DNA from: an uncultured Amphritea sp.
Lineage (GTDB): Bacteria > Pseudomonadota > Gammaproteobacteria > Pseudomonadales > Balneatricaceae
Assembly: GCF_937127095.1 (NCBI RefSeq)
Contig: NZ_CAKZLP010000004.1
Span: 1-64,000, forward strand
Direction of reading: 5' to 3'
DNA: 64,000 bases
The notes under the pieces are model-generated. The model saw nothing but the letters and a program-made list of their open reading frames with translations, searched no databases and had not been told where the DNA came from. Made by a program: the position numbers and the translations under genes. Positions within the stretch are counted from its first letter, which is position 1. Each line of letters begins with the position of its first letter. This document shows, one piece after another, positions 52,973 through 60,904 of the stretch.

Positions 52973-54087
52973 ATACTTCAACAGTGTTACTGGGTGGTCC
53001 TGCTTCTAAGCCCGGCAGAAAGCACAACAAGTCGCCCCAGGTTAAAAGAGGCGTAAGTATTGATAGTAATCTTGCTTCAGCATTAAAGGCTCAGGGTGAT
53101 CAGCTTGCAGCTGGTCGGACTAAAACGTTCCCATTGGATAAACTCGCTCCAAACCCCGATAACAAGCGAATTTTCCGTGTTGGTTTGAGTGAGATGCAAG
53201 ACGTACTCCAAATGTTTTCTGATGCACCGCTGGTCTATGTTGAAGAGAGCGGCCATCTGGTATTTCCTGAGCACGAAGACTTACATCATCCGACCGCGTT
53301 AGCCTGGAGCAAACGGCAGGTTTCTTTTTACACCCGTATTCGTGAGCTGGCCTGCTCTATCCAAGAGCATAAAGGGCTGCTTCAACCTTTGGAGGTTTTC
53401 CCTCACGATGATCTCTTTATGTTGAATATCGGCCATCGACGCTGGTATTCGGCTCATTTTACGGGTATCGATAAGCTTGAGGCTGCAGTAAGAGAAAAGG
53501 TTAATGAATCAGCGCTTCAGTCTGCTACGCGGCGTTATGATGAGAACTCGAAGCGTGAAGATCTGTGTCTCTACGAGAATATTGAAAGCGCGAACCAAAT
53601 AGCCGTCTTAATGGCGCAGGAGCTTGGCAGAAAGCCTAAACAGGTGGAGTTAGCCCGGGCTCTTTCGATATCAAAGTCTGAAATGTCCTTCTTGCAGCGT
53701 ATATTGACGGCTGAGCTTTCTGAAGCGGAGATGCAGCTTATTCTTGATCATGAACTTGAAGACCTTCGCACAGTTGCAGAGATTTGTCGCCTGAGCGATC
53801 CAGAGCAGCGTGGAGAGGTTTTCCAGGCTTACATCAAGCATGGCAACACAGTAGCCAGAAATATGGTTCTGAGACTTCTGGAGGCTGAAGATGGGGACGG
53901 GACGCTTTCAGTAACCCCCCCAAAAAGGGCTGTACAAATTAAGCCAACCAAAGGCGCGGTGAAACACCTCGTTACCCTGCTCCAGGGTGTACAGCCTGAT
54001 CTGGTTGCTGGCTTAGATGATCAGGCTTCACCTAAAGAGATATTATCAAGTATTCTTTCTCGCTTAGATGACTTTGATAAGGAGTGA
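52969..54087 (+). CDS. parB: partition protein ParB
   Basis: 372 residues. The ParB N-terminal motif appears as LNIGHRRWYSA (about 145-155, box II, CTPase arginine patch), followed by HTH PKQVELARALSISKSEMSFL (about 222-241) and a C-terminal dimerisation-like region. It should bind parS and spread. Four copies of a 23-bp palindrome within 4.5 kb downstream are the best parS candidates. Confidence 0.93.
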   Translation: MNTSTVLLGGPASKPGRKHNKSPQVKRGVSIDSNLASALKAQGDQLAAGRTKTFPLDKLAPNPDNKRIFRVGLSEMQDVLQMFSDAPLVYVEESGHLVFPEHEDLHHPTALAWSKRQVSFYTRIRELACSIQEHKGLLQPLEVFPHDDLFMLNIGHRRWYSAHFTGIDKLEAAVREKVNESALQSATRRYDENSKREDLCLYENIESANQIAVLMAQELGRKPKQVELARALSISKSEMSFLQRILTAELSEAEMQLILDHELEDLRTVAEICRLSDPEQRGEVFQAYIKHGNTVARNMVLRLLEAEDGDGTLSVTPPKRAVQIKPTKGAVKHLVTLLQGVQPDLVAGLDDQASPKEILSSILSRLDDFDKE

Positions 54088-54095
54088 TGTTGTAG

Positions 54096-54551
54096 ATGTC
54101 CTTATTGATACCAAGCCCTAAACAGAAAAGTAGAGATGACGAGGTTAAAAAACCTCATCGGGTTCCCATCCGCTTATCTCAAGCGCTTATTGTAGCGGCG
54201 AGTAAATATTATTCGGCCAAGGGTAAAAGTCGTTGGTTTGATGAAGCGATAGCGGATCTTCTAGCAAGAAGTACCTATGCTGATGCCGACTGGACAGACA
54301 GGAACAACTCAGATACGAGTTCGTTTATGGCATTGTTGTCTCTCAATGAGAAGCTGGTGGATGCAAAAGGAGATACGATACTTTTAAGTCCCGACACTCT
54401 ACACGATCTGACAAGTGCCGTAGAGAACATCACAAAGCTATACCCTTCAGAAGCTACTAGGATCAGGCCTGCTATCATTCGAGCCGCAGTTAAACAGCGA
54501 ATTTTGTTGAACGGGCTGTTGTGGGCAGAAGCATTCGGGGAAGAGGAATAG
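54096..54551 (+). CDS. third gene of the par operon, RHH-like (151 aa)
   Basis: Starts 8 bp after parB. An N-terminal basic tail leads into HRVPIRLSQALIVAASKYYS and RWFDEAIADLL (about 20-55), the strand-helix-helix pattern of a ribbon-helix-helix DNA-binding domain. The rest is helical. It may autoregulate the par operon or help partition. The family was not identified. Confidence 0.6.
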   Translation: MSLLIPSPKQKSRDDEVKKPHRVPIRLSQALIVAASKYYSAKGKSRWFDEAIADLLARSTYADADWTDRNNSDTSSFMALLSLNEKLVDAKGDTILLSPDTLHDLTSAVENITKLYPSEATRIRPAIIRAAVKQRILLNGLLWAEAFGEEE

Positions 54552-54581
54552 TTCCCCGGGCGTGTAAGTTATCTGAATTAT

Positions 54582-54604
54582 AAAAGTTGCCACTGGCAAC
54601 TTTT
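54582..54604. repeat. GTTGCC palindrome, copy 1 (terminator and possible parS)
   Basis: AAAAGTTGCC-ACT-GGCAACTTTT followed by more T. It follows the par operon and faces a leftward gene, so it can terminate transcription. The same 10-bp arms recur three more times within 4.5 kb. Confidence 0.75.
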
Positions 54605-54635
54605 TTTTTAAGTTTTCACCAACGAAACGTAAGAC

Positions 54636-54866
54636 CTATCTCTTCATTGCTACATCGGGCTTTGGGCCTCCAGCAGGGAATGCAGCATCGATATCTTCTG
54701 CAATTGAATTAAGATCTATCGGCTGATCAATATTATTATTTGAGTCGATTATATCCTGCAGCTCCTGTTCTGTAGCTGTCTCTATAGTATCGAGCAGGTC
54801 ATAATATATGTCTGCTGATGCGGCCTTTAGTGCTTCTTTTTCTAGTACATCTCTCGAAGTGCTCAT
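54636..54866 (-). CDS. hypothetical acidic protein (76 aa)
   Basis: Not recognised. Acidic and helical (LEKEALKAASADIYYDLLDT, then EQELQDIIDSNNNIDQP). Last gene of a leftward group with the membrane protein and ferredoxin. Confidence 0.55.
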   Translation of the reverse strand: MSTSRDVLEKEALKAASADIYYDLLDTIETATEQELQDIIDSNNNIDQPIDLNSIAEDIDAAFPAGGPKPDVAMKR

Positions 54867-54893
54867 AGGTTGTGACTCTTTTAGGGTTAAGTA

Positions 54894-55190
54894 TCAGGAT
54901 TGGTAAAGTTTGTTCAGAAGCTCGCTGATGGTTTTGTCATCGAAATAGACTCTTTTGTGCATTATGAACTGATGTACCAGGGTGTATGCAGCTGAGCTAA
55001 GACATAGCGCTAGAATTAAACTACTCATTGGGGCTTTCACATCAATAAGCTCGTAAGCAGACCCAAGAATCAGACTAAGAAAGAGCCCAACAGAAGAGTG
55101 ACTTGTATGCCAGATCACATAAGTTACCTGTCTCGTTTCAATATCCCTTATGGTCTGGTCTATCGCTGAGTTATCTGGATGGCTCTGCAT
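54894..55190 (-). CDS. small inner-membrane protein (98 aa)
   Basis: Two membrane segments are visible (SVGLFLSLILGSAYELIDV and SLILALCLSSAAYTLVHQFI) with charged ends, so both termini are probably cytoplasmic. AGAGGGAG precedes the ATG. Not recognised. Confidence 0.65.
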   Translation of the reverse strand: MQSHPDNSAIDQTIRDIETRQVTYVIWHTSHSSVGLFLSLILGSAYELIDVKAPMSSLILALCLSSAAYTLVHQFIMHKRVYFDDKTISELLNKLYQS

Positions 55191-55216
55191 AAGGGCTCCC
55201 TCTTAGGTATTACGGT

Positions 55217-55582
55217 TTAGCCTGGCACAATTGAGGTTGTGATAGATGGGGATTGGCCGCGAATATTATCTAACTTGTTGGCATCAATTCCATTTAGCAG
55301 GGTTGTTTTTTCAGGAGATAAGAGCCGAACCTGTTGGCCGGTCGAGTTGATTTCAATATCCAGCGACCCTTCCTCTAAGTAGCTAACACAAGGCAAGATT
55401 TCTGTCATAGGATCATGAAAGGCCAGAGCATCATCAGATACGCGAATGTTTTGAAGGTCTGCTGGATTAACCTGGCTTCGACACATTCCACAAAATCCAT
55501 TTCGGCAATGGTTTTCTGGCTGAAAGCCGTTTTCTTCCAGAGCTTGAAGAATTGTTTTATCAGGCCTGCTTGATAGTTCCAT
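55217..55582 (-). CDS. plant-type [2Fe-2S] ferredoxin
   Basis: 121 residues. HCRNGFCGMCRS (C-x4-C-x2-C, about 26-36) and ILPCVSY (about 68) supply the four cluster ligands of a plant-type 2Fe-2S ferredoxin, as in YfaE, which maintains the class I ribonucleotide reductase cofactor. The C-terminal ~45 residues are an unassigned extension. The start is the ATG inside the dispersed operator, with no Shine-Dalgarno. No redox partner is encoded nearby. Confidence 0.85.
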   Translation of the reverse strand: MELSSRPDKTILQALEENGFQPENHCRNGFCGMCRSQVNPADLQNIRVSDDALAFHDPMTEILPCVSYLEEGSLDIEINSTGQQVRLLSPEKTTLLNGIDANKLDNIRGQSPSITTSIVPG

Positions 55583-55600
55583 ATAGATAACCAATATGAA
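55578..55600 (-). promoter_or_regulatory. dispersed operator, site 7 (ferredoxin)
   Basis: On the minus strand, TTCATATTGGTTATCTATAT followed by GG. It overlaps the ferredoxin start codon. Confidence 0.7.
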
Positions 55601-55676
55601 TGGTTCTTCATCATTACAGAAGGTTGTATAGTTTTCAAGCTATTGCAATTTCTACTATTTACAATAAACTTAAAAA

Positions 55677-56219
55677 ATGAGTGAAACTTTTACATACGAT
55701 GATCTTTGGGGCTTATGCGAAGCTTGCGTTAATGAGCAAGTACAAGCGTTTATTGCTATTAGCGGCTATTGCTGGTTAAAGCCAAGTGAAGTCTTAAATT
55801 TATCCTTTCGGGATGTTGCTGATGGGGTTCTAAGTCATGGGGATAATGTAGCGATACTTCCTCCAGCAGTGAGATCCAAGATACACACACTGCAGATAGG
55901 TAGAGGGCTTGATAGTCTGATTTTTCAATCATTTCAATATAAAAAAGCTCGACCGATCAGTAGTTCCTTTGTACGTAAGAAGATTGCTAATGCGAAGGCT
56001 GCGGCCGGTTTTACTAAAGATGTTCATCCGGAAACCTTCAGGAAGCTATATGGACGCGCTCAATGTGAAGGATTGGAAGGTGAGGAGTTGTTTGAAGCCC
56101 TCAAACGACTGAATGAGTTATATAGGAATGATCGGTTACCTGCCTTAGCTGCATATCTCGGTGTCAGCTACTCCCGGCCCCGTGGTCGGCCCATTACAAA
56201 AGTTGCCAGTGGCAACTAA
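55677..56219 (+). CDS. degenerate tyrosine-recombinase-like protein (180 aa)
   Basis: FIAISGYCWLKPSEVLNLSF (about 25-44) has the shape of the integrase box I (TG.R.sE.l.L...), but the catalytic arginine is replaced by lysine-proline. VHPETFRKLYGRAQ (about 118) recalls the HxxR box. No C-terminal nucleophilic tyrosine follows; PALAAYLGVSYSRPRGRP takes its place. It may be a DNA-binding protein derived from an integrase. Its last codons run into a copy of the GTTGCC palindrome. Confidence 0.6.
   Translation: MSETFTYDDLWGLCEACVNEQVQAFIAISGYCWLKPSEVLNLSFRDVADGVLSHGDNVAILPPAVRSKIHTLQIGRGLDSLIFQSFQYKKARPISSSFVRKKIANAKAAAGFTKDVHPETFRKLYGRAQCEGLEGEELFEALKRLNELYRNDRLPALAAYLGVSYSRPRGRPITKVASGN
56198..56218. 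repeat. GTTGCC palindrome, copy 2 (inside coding end)
   Basis: AAAGTTGCC-AGT-GGCAACT spans the last codons and stop of the recombinase-like gene. There is no T-run after it, so a simple terminator role does not explain this copy. Confidence 0.75.
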
Positions 56220-56272
56220 TTCAAAACATAGTTTCCGCTCCCCTGCCCTCCCCTGCTTTTCTTTGAACCAAA

Positions 56273-56295
56273 AAAAGTTGCCAGTGGCAACTTTT
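56273..56295. repeat. GTTGCC palindrome, copy 3
   Basis: AAAAGTTGCC-AGT-GGCAACTTTT with A and T runs, between convergent genes; could also terminate both transcripts. Confidence 0.75.
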
Positions 56296-56312
56296 TTGGG
56301 GCTGGTCGCTAT

Positions 56313-58805
56313 TTAGTGCATAGGACTATCTTCCGGCGCTTTGACAAAGATATTGCTCAGTTGTGATGAAATGCCCTCTACATCAAATTCAGTATCAATC
56401 CCCTGCCCTTCTCCAGGGCCATCAAACATCCTGGTGATAACATCATTAATCTCCTTTGTTGGCTGAACGCCGAGGTTAGAAACCGATGCGTACACGTTTC
56501 TCATCCACTCTTCAACACGTTTAACTTCCGGGATCATACTATTGTTGTCTAAGAAGTATGCTTCCACTGTTCGCGCCCACAGCTCCTCTTGTTCTTCTGT
56601 GAAGGCTTGGCCTGGCGAACAACCTAAGTACTGACAAATCGCCTCATAGTCTTTCACCAGGCATTGAGGAGCATTTTCTTTAAGAGCTTCTGCCGAGAAT
56701 AGATCCAAAATTACGTGGCTACTCTCATGCAGGAAGCTTGATTCATTCGCGCAAGTTGACAGTAAAATCATAAAGTTTGTTTTTGAGTTATCTCGGAGTA
56801 CCGCCGCCAGCGGTACGCGGCCTGCCTTCGAGCCCGTTGAGTCTAGGGTTTTGACTTCAAGATCTGCTGGTCTGATTTTCTCGCTTGAATACGGAGGGGT
56901 GATCAATCGCTCCTCAATAGAAAGGTTTATTCTGCTTTCTACGTCCCGGGCTTCATACTCTCCAGCCAGGTAGTGGTATCTAAATGCAGGGGTTTTCAGT
57001 TGATGCCGCTGATCATTAATAAATCGTTCAATCTCTGATTTATCACAGTTTCTGGCCATGACTCTGGTTTCAGGAGTTATTAGATTTCCCAGATCCCGGG
57101 CGGCAGAGGATAGGTCAACATTACTTTCTTCTGCGTAGTCGAGAAGTAGCATCGCGGAGTGCATGACCCTACGAATCTCGTTAGCTTCTGCGGTAGTGGG
57201 AATCGAGTAGTCTTCAGGAGTACCGCCGAATGAAAACCCTTCAATGGCCTGGATGCCATGCTGAAGCTCATGCAGAGTGGTTTTTAGTGCCTCATTTAAA
57301 GAGTTCGCTCTAACTGTCGCAGTGTGCGAGTCTGGCTGGTAGTGCCCGTATGCTCTTGTGATATCCGGTGATATTTGGACATCCACCAGCAGATCTTTCA
57401 GTTGAGGGTAGTGATTGAACAGCCCGGGGTGATATAGAACATCATTTAACTGACCGACAAATTCTGCAGAGGGCGGCAGATTTAATATACGGTCTTGTTC
57501 AGGCTGGCTTAAATCCATAAAGCGTGTCCCAGGTCCAGCCATTCTCTCCATTGCTCGGTGGTGATGATGATTGGTTTCTGAGAATTTCTCATGGTTTAAA
57601 AAGGCGTTACCATCAGCAATCTCAAATCGCCACTGCCCATCTACCCATTGATGCCATCCCGTTGTTTGTCTGATTAGTTCTTCATTATCCCCAGCTTGCT
57701 GCATTTTCTTTGCTGTTTCTAACATGCCTTCATCAGCGTATTGAGCTTGTACTCCGGCGTATTGATAGAGCACAGATTCATATTTTGGTTGGTCGGGCAG
57801 GGGCAGGGACAGGGCGCTTACGATTTGTTCTGGTTTGAAGACTATGTAATGCGTAGCATCATCCGGTGTATGCCATAGCTCTCCGGCAGTTTTATCTATC
57901 ACTCCATCATACCCACTACGTTTTATTATCTGCAGCGGGAGGCCCGGCATATTATTATCGGCACTAAATTGAGTTATCTCATTGACGGCATCCTTAGTAG
58001 ATCGGCAGGCTTCTAAGGTTTCATGCAGTTTTGATGACTGAGTAGCGTCACCTTTATGATCCAATATGATAGCGGAGAATACTGCGCCCATTTTAATTGC
58101 GGGATCATGTTCACCTCTTTTATATGGTTCGCTATCGGAGATGATCAGTGGGGATTTCATAGCCAGGTGCACGGGATATACTGCGCCGCCGTTTTCTGCC
58201 AATGCTGCTTTTATCTTCGGATAATCGATATTTTTCAGAGCAACACCTGACTGCTTTAACGCAGACTGTATGTTTTGAGCCTTCGCCTGAAGCTCTGGTG
58301 AGTCAGGGGAAGCATAGTTCTCAGACGCATCTTCAGAGCTGGATGTAAAGTAGAACGCTTGCCCCAGGCGGTTGAACGGTCCTATCTTGTCTTCATCGAA
58401 CTTTTCAATATCACCGAAGGAGCCATGAAAAAGCGTAATGGGTTTATTCTCTTCAGTGGCAACAAAAAATCTCTCATCGATTTTCTTATCGTTTGATTCA
58501 ACAGTAGGAAAGTAATTGATCTTTTCAGAATTGGTCAGGAAGGGTAGGGCGGTGGCCGAGGGAGCGTAGATCTCTTTATCAAGCCTCTCTGCGATGCTTT
58601 CTGCTGCGTCAATATCGATATTGACTGCTGAATATAGCATTTCAGGTGTTGTACCCGTCCGGACTGCCAGAGAGTCGAACCACTTTTGCCAGAGAGAAGC
58701 AACGGTCAAGCTGTAGTCTGGAGTATAAGAAGAGGCAGCTTGTAACTTAGTGAGAATGTCTTTCTTGATTGATGTGCTCATGTCCTTTCTGCCCTCAACA
58801 CTCAT
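56313..58805 (-). CDS. large polyvalent protein: ART-like and two metallopeptidase-like modules
   Basis: 830 residues, cytosolic, multi-module. Around 125-165, PITLFHGSFGDIEKFDEDK, then RLGQAFYFTSS, follows the ADP-ribosyltransferase pattern of polyvalent proteins (ART-PolyVal). Around 510-530, TTLHELQHGIQAIEGFSFGG has the HExxH-like HELQH of a zincin. Around 690, SSFLHESSHVILDLFS supplies a second HExxH-type helix. Such proteins are carried by conjugative elements and phages and are thought to enter the recipient with the DNA. The start may instead be the ATG at 58781. A dispersed operator lies just upstream. Confidence 0.78.
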   Translation of the reverse strand: MSVEGRKDMSTSIKKDILTKLQAASSYTPDYSLTVASLWQKWFDSLAVRTGTTPEMLYSAVNIDIDAAESIAERLDKEIYAPSATALPFLTNSEKINYFPTVESNDKKIDERFFVATEENKPITLFHGSFGDIEKFDEDKIGPFNRLGQAFYFTSSSEDASENYASPDSPELQAKAQNIQSALKQSGVALKNIDYPKIKAALAENGGAVYPVHLAMKSPLIISDSEPYKRGEHDPAIKMGAVFSAIILDHKGDATQSSKLHETLEACRSTKDAVNEITQFSADNNMPGLPLQIIKRSGYDGVIDKTAGELWHTPDDATHYIVFKPEQIVSALSLPLPDQPKYESVLYQYAGVQAQYADEGMLETAKKMQQAGDNEELIRQTTGWHQWVDGQWRFEIADGNAFLNHEKFSETNHHHHRAMERMAGPGTRFMDLSQPEQDRILNLPPSAEFVGQLNDVLYHPGLFNHYPQLKDLLVDVQISPDITRAYGHYQPDSHTATVRANSLNEALKTTLHELQHGIQAIEGFSFGGTPEDYSIPTTAEANEIRRVMHSAMLLLDYAEESNVDLSSAARDLGNLITPETRVMARNCDKSEIERFINDQRHQLKTPAFRYHYLAGEYEARDVESRINLSIEERLITPPYSSEKIRPADLEVKTLDSTGSKAGRVPLAAVLRDNSKTNFMILLSTCANESSFLHESSHVILDLFSAEALKENAPQCLVKDYEAICQYLGCSPGQAFTEEQEELWARTVEAYFLDNNSMIPEVKRVEEWMRNVYASVSNLGVQPTKEINDVITRMFDGPGEGQGIDTEFDVEGISSQLSNIFVKAPEDSPMH

Positions 58806-58822
58806 TATTCATTTTTTAATAC

Positions 58823-58846
58823 GTCATATAGATAACTAATATGAAC
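58823..58846 (-). promoter_or_regulatory. dispersed operator, site 8 (polyvalent gene)
   Basis: On the minus strand, GTTCATATTAGTTATCTATA then TGAC. It lies 18 bp upstream of the polyvalent start. Confidence 0.7.
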
Positions 58847-58876
58847 AATATAGGAAAATTCAGAGATGAAAAGGGA

Positions 58877-58899
58877 AAAAGTTGCCAGTGGCAACTTTT
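58877..58899. repeat. GTTGCC palindrome, copy 4
   Basis: AAAAGTTGCC-AGT-GGCAACTTTT; with its A-run it can terminate the leftward gene upstream, but it is also the fourth copy in the par-proximal set. Confidence 0.75.
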
Positions 58900-58964
58900 T
58901 GGTATGTTTTCTTTAAAAATAAAAGGGAAATTAAGGGGAGGGGAGAACGGCTACTTTATTCCCA

Positions 58965-59171
58965 CTACTTAGTTTCTGATTTGGCATGTTGCCAGCAGTA
59001 TGCGTGATCTTTACCTTTCCCTCGTTTTCGTGAGCATTGTGAAAAGAGGTGAGTGTGACTGTTAAACACTTCTTCAGCGCAACGAGTATAATCTGGAGCT
59101 GATCCGGATGGCATCCCCCCCCAAATACCGTATCTATCTTTGTATTCAGCGTTGTCCATGTTAAAGCTCAC
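58965..59171 (-). CDS. small Cys/His protein (68 aa)
   Basis: The end reads FSQCSRKRGKGKDHAYCWQH, a C...C..H pattern that could bind zinc. The ATG overlaps the stop of the preceding HTH-duplication gene, so the two are coupled. Not recognised. Confidence 0.6.
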   Translation of the reverse strand: MSFNMDNAEYKDRYGIWGGMPSGSAPDYTRCAEEVFNSHTHLFSQCSRKRGKGKDHAYCWQHAKSETK

Positions 59172-59755
59172 GCATACTGCTTGAGATCGGGTAGTCCACG
59201 AACTGCATCCATGAAGTGAGGTCTGAAGCTATTCGTCAATGTAGAGCGGATGTGGGCACCATCTGAAAATCCCCATCTTTTCGCCAATGTTTCTTGAGTC
59301 CACCCCTTCGCTTTATAAATCGCTTTGAACTGTTCTCTGGTCATCACTTCCATTTCCAGGATGTCTTTTTTCTTCTTTACCGGCAAACCGAATACAGCAT
59401 CAATAAAATGAGGCTGGTGGCCGGGATTGGCTTTGATTTGCCTAATCCGTCTGCCGCCGCTGGCTTTCTTGTATCCCCACCTGTCGGCAAGTTGTTCCTG
59501 GGTCCAGCCTTTCTCTTTATAAATAGATAGCCACTCATCTGGCGCGATAGCTTGGTCAAGAGGTGCAAGCTGATGGCTTAATGCAAGATTGTTCTGAGCG
59601 TTCTCCAGCGCCTGGTTAAAATCAAAGCCTTTCGTCTCAAAGGCCGTTATGAGGCTTTCTATCAGCGTAGAAGCAACCCACGTAGTGTCCTGAGATTCTT
59701 CAGTTAATGACTCAATCAGTCGAGTCATGCTATTAACGGTGGCTTTGTTCATCAC
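59168..59755 (-). CDS. protein with two tandem HTH repeats (195 aa)
   Basis: Two homologous ~55-residue repeats: WLSIYKEKGWTQEQLADRWG ... HFIDAVFGLP (about 75-127) and FKAIYKAKGWTQETLAKRWG ... HFMDAVRGLP (about 140-190). Each has an XRE-like helix-turn-helix; the linker is lysine-rich. An internal duplication of a DNA-binding unit suggests recognition of a direct repeat as a monomer. The N-terminal 70 residues are helical. The start may be codon 2. Confidence 0.7.
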   Translation of the reverse strand: MMNKATVNSMTRLIESLTEESQDTTWVASTLIESLITAFETKGFDFNQALENAQNNLALSHQLAPLDQAIAPDEWLSIYKEKGWTQEQLADRWGYKKASGGRRIRQIKANPGHQPHFIDAVFGLPVKKKKDILEMEVMTREQFKAIYKAKGWTQETLAKRWGFSDGAHIRSTLTNSFRPHFMDAVRGLPDLKQYA

Positions 59756-59788
59756 GTTTCTCTGTTTTCGTTACTGTGCATATTTTAA

Positions 59789-60304
59789 TTACGCATTCAG
59801 GCGATCGGCCAGCGCAGCGCATTCTGTTGATGCTGCGCGTAAAGTAGTAATACTATTTTCAATCATGTTCTGCTGTTTGTTGACGAGAGTACGATAGGAC
59901 CGATGTAAATTAATGGCTGTCTGTGCATTTTTCACTGCACGATTAAATGACCCGTAGCTATCTCGATATTGGAACGTTAGCCTCGTCTCCGGTATTTCCT
60001 GAGTTTGCGCTATTTTGGCAATTACAGAACTCTCTGAGATTGTTATATTCGGCAGAGCCAAAGGCTCTATCTTCCCGAACAAAGACGGGAGCTTTAAACC
60101 GTCAGCCAGCAGTAAATTTTTCAGCTCTTCTAATCCATCTGAACCTGTTAGGGATGATGTGTATCGTTGCTTGCCAACGAGAACACGAAACCGAGTCTGT
60201 TCCTTTAGGCGTTTAGAAACCGTTGCAAAGCCACTACAGACGTTTAACACTCCGGTAGGTGTATAATATCTGGCCGGTGCTAATTGCATATGCTTCTGTC
60301 CCAT
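59789..60304 (-). CDS. hypothetical protein (171 aa)
   Basis: Not recognised. N-terminal half beta-rich (RYYTPTGVLNVCSGFATVSK, then RFRVLVGKQRYTSSL), C-terminal half helical (FNRAVKNAQTAINLHRSYRT). The ATG overlaps the stop of the upstream gene (TAATG); a start two codons earlier is possible. Confidence 0.65.
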   Translation of the reverse strand: MGQKHMQLAPARYYTPTGVLNVCSGFATVSKRLKEQTRFRVLVGKQRYTSSLTGSDGLEELKNLLLADGLKLPSLFGKIEPLALPNITISESSVIAKIAQTQEIPETRLTFQYRDSYGSFNRAVKNAQTAINLHRSYRTLVNKQQNMIENSITTLRAASTECAALADRLNA

Positions 60305-60831
60305 TACCATGTTTGTGTATAACCGATTGACTGGAATCCTTTGCGATCCAAGCCCTCGACAATGTTATCAATGAACGCGCTCAATGTCCCAGACCCCGCA
60401 CGGGATATTGGCTCTGGAACAATGATGTAGTCTTCAAATTCCTCATTCTTGAGTGAAAACCAAACATCTACCATTCCATCCTTCACGCTTGCTGAAAACT
60501 GCCGATCACTTTCCATTGCGGCTGCAATAATTCTTATCCGGTCCACCAGCAAAAGTTGATCCCCTGGCAGTGCTAACGTGTACGCATCATCGTTGTAGTC
60601 AGCATCCGTTTTTTTAACGTCCCATGCGATCTGTTCGTCCAGGTGAATCAAGGCTTCCAATAGAGAGCGAAACGCCCCAAAGTCACCTTTAACTTTAATG
60701 GTGACCTTCTCCTTTGTGGCTATCTTCTCAATCGTAGCTACATGCACAAATTCTTTTAGGGTGTTGAGCCCACCAGCAGGGTACTCCCGCTCTTGGATCG
60801 CCTGCGCATGTTCTTTTATTGGGTGTTCCAT
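60304..60831 (-). CDS. hypothetical protein with leader hairpin (175 aa)
   Basis: Not recognised. The start is set by GCGAGGA six bases before the ATG. The sequence looks alpha/beta (KVTIKVKGDFGAFRSLLEAL, then LALPGDQLLLVDRIRIIAAA) and is mildly acidic. The mRNA leader carries the UCCUACC hairpin 25 nt upstream, so it is one of four genes sharing this element. Confidence 0.65.
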   Translation of the reverse strand: MEHPIKEHAQAIQEREYPAGGLNTLKEFVHVATIEKIATKEKVTIKVKGDFGAFRSLLEALIHLDEQIAWDVKKTDADYNDDAYTLALPGDQLLLVDRIRIIAAAMESDRQFSASVKDGMVDVWFSLKNEEFEDYIIVPEPISRAGSGTLSAFIDNIVEGLDRKGFQSIGYTQTW

Positions 60832-60856
60832 GATTGTTCCTCGCAAAAAAAGGGAT

Positions 60857-60876
60857 AGGCCGGGTAGGATCGGCCT
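60857..60876 (-). promoter_or_regulatory. UCCUACC leader hairpin, copy 1
   Basis: In the mRNA: AGGCCG-AUCCUACC-CGGCCU, a perfect 6-bp stem with an 8-nt loop, 25 nt before the start codon. The loop UCCU can pair with AGGA of the Shine-Dalgarno GCGAGGA. Confidence 0.8.
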
Positions 60877-60904
60877 GTAATTCAAAATCAGTATCCGAGT
60901 GTTG

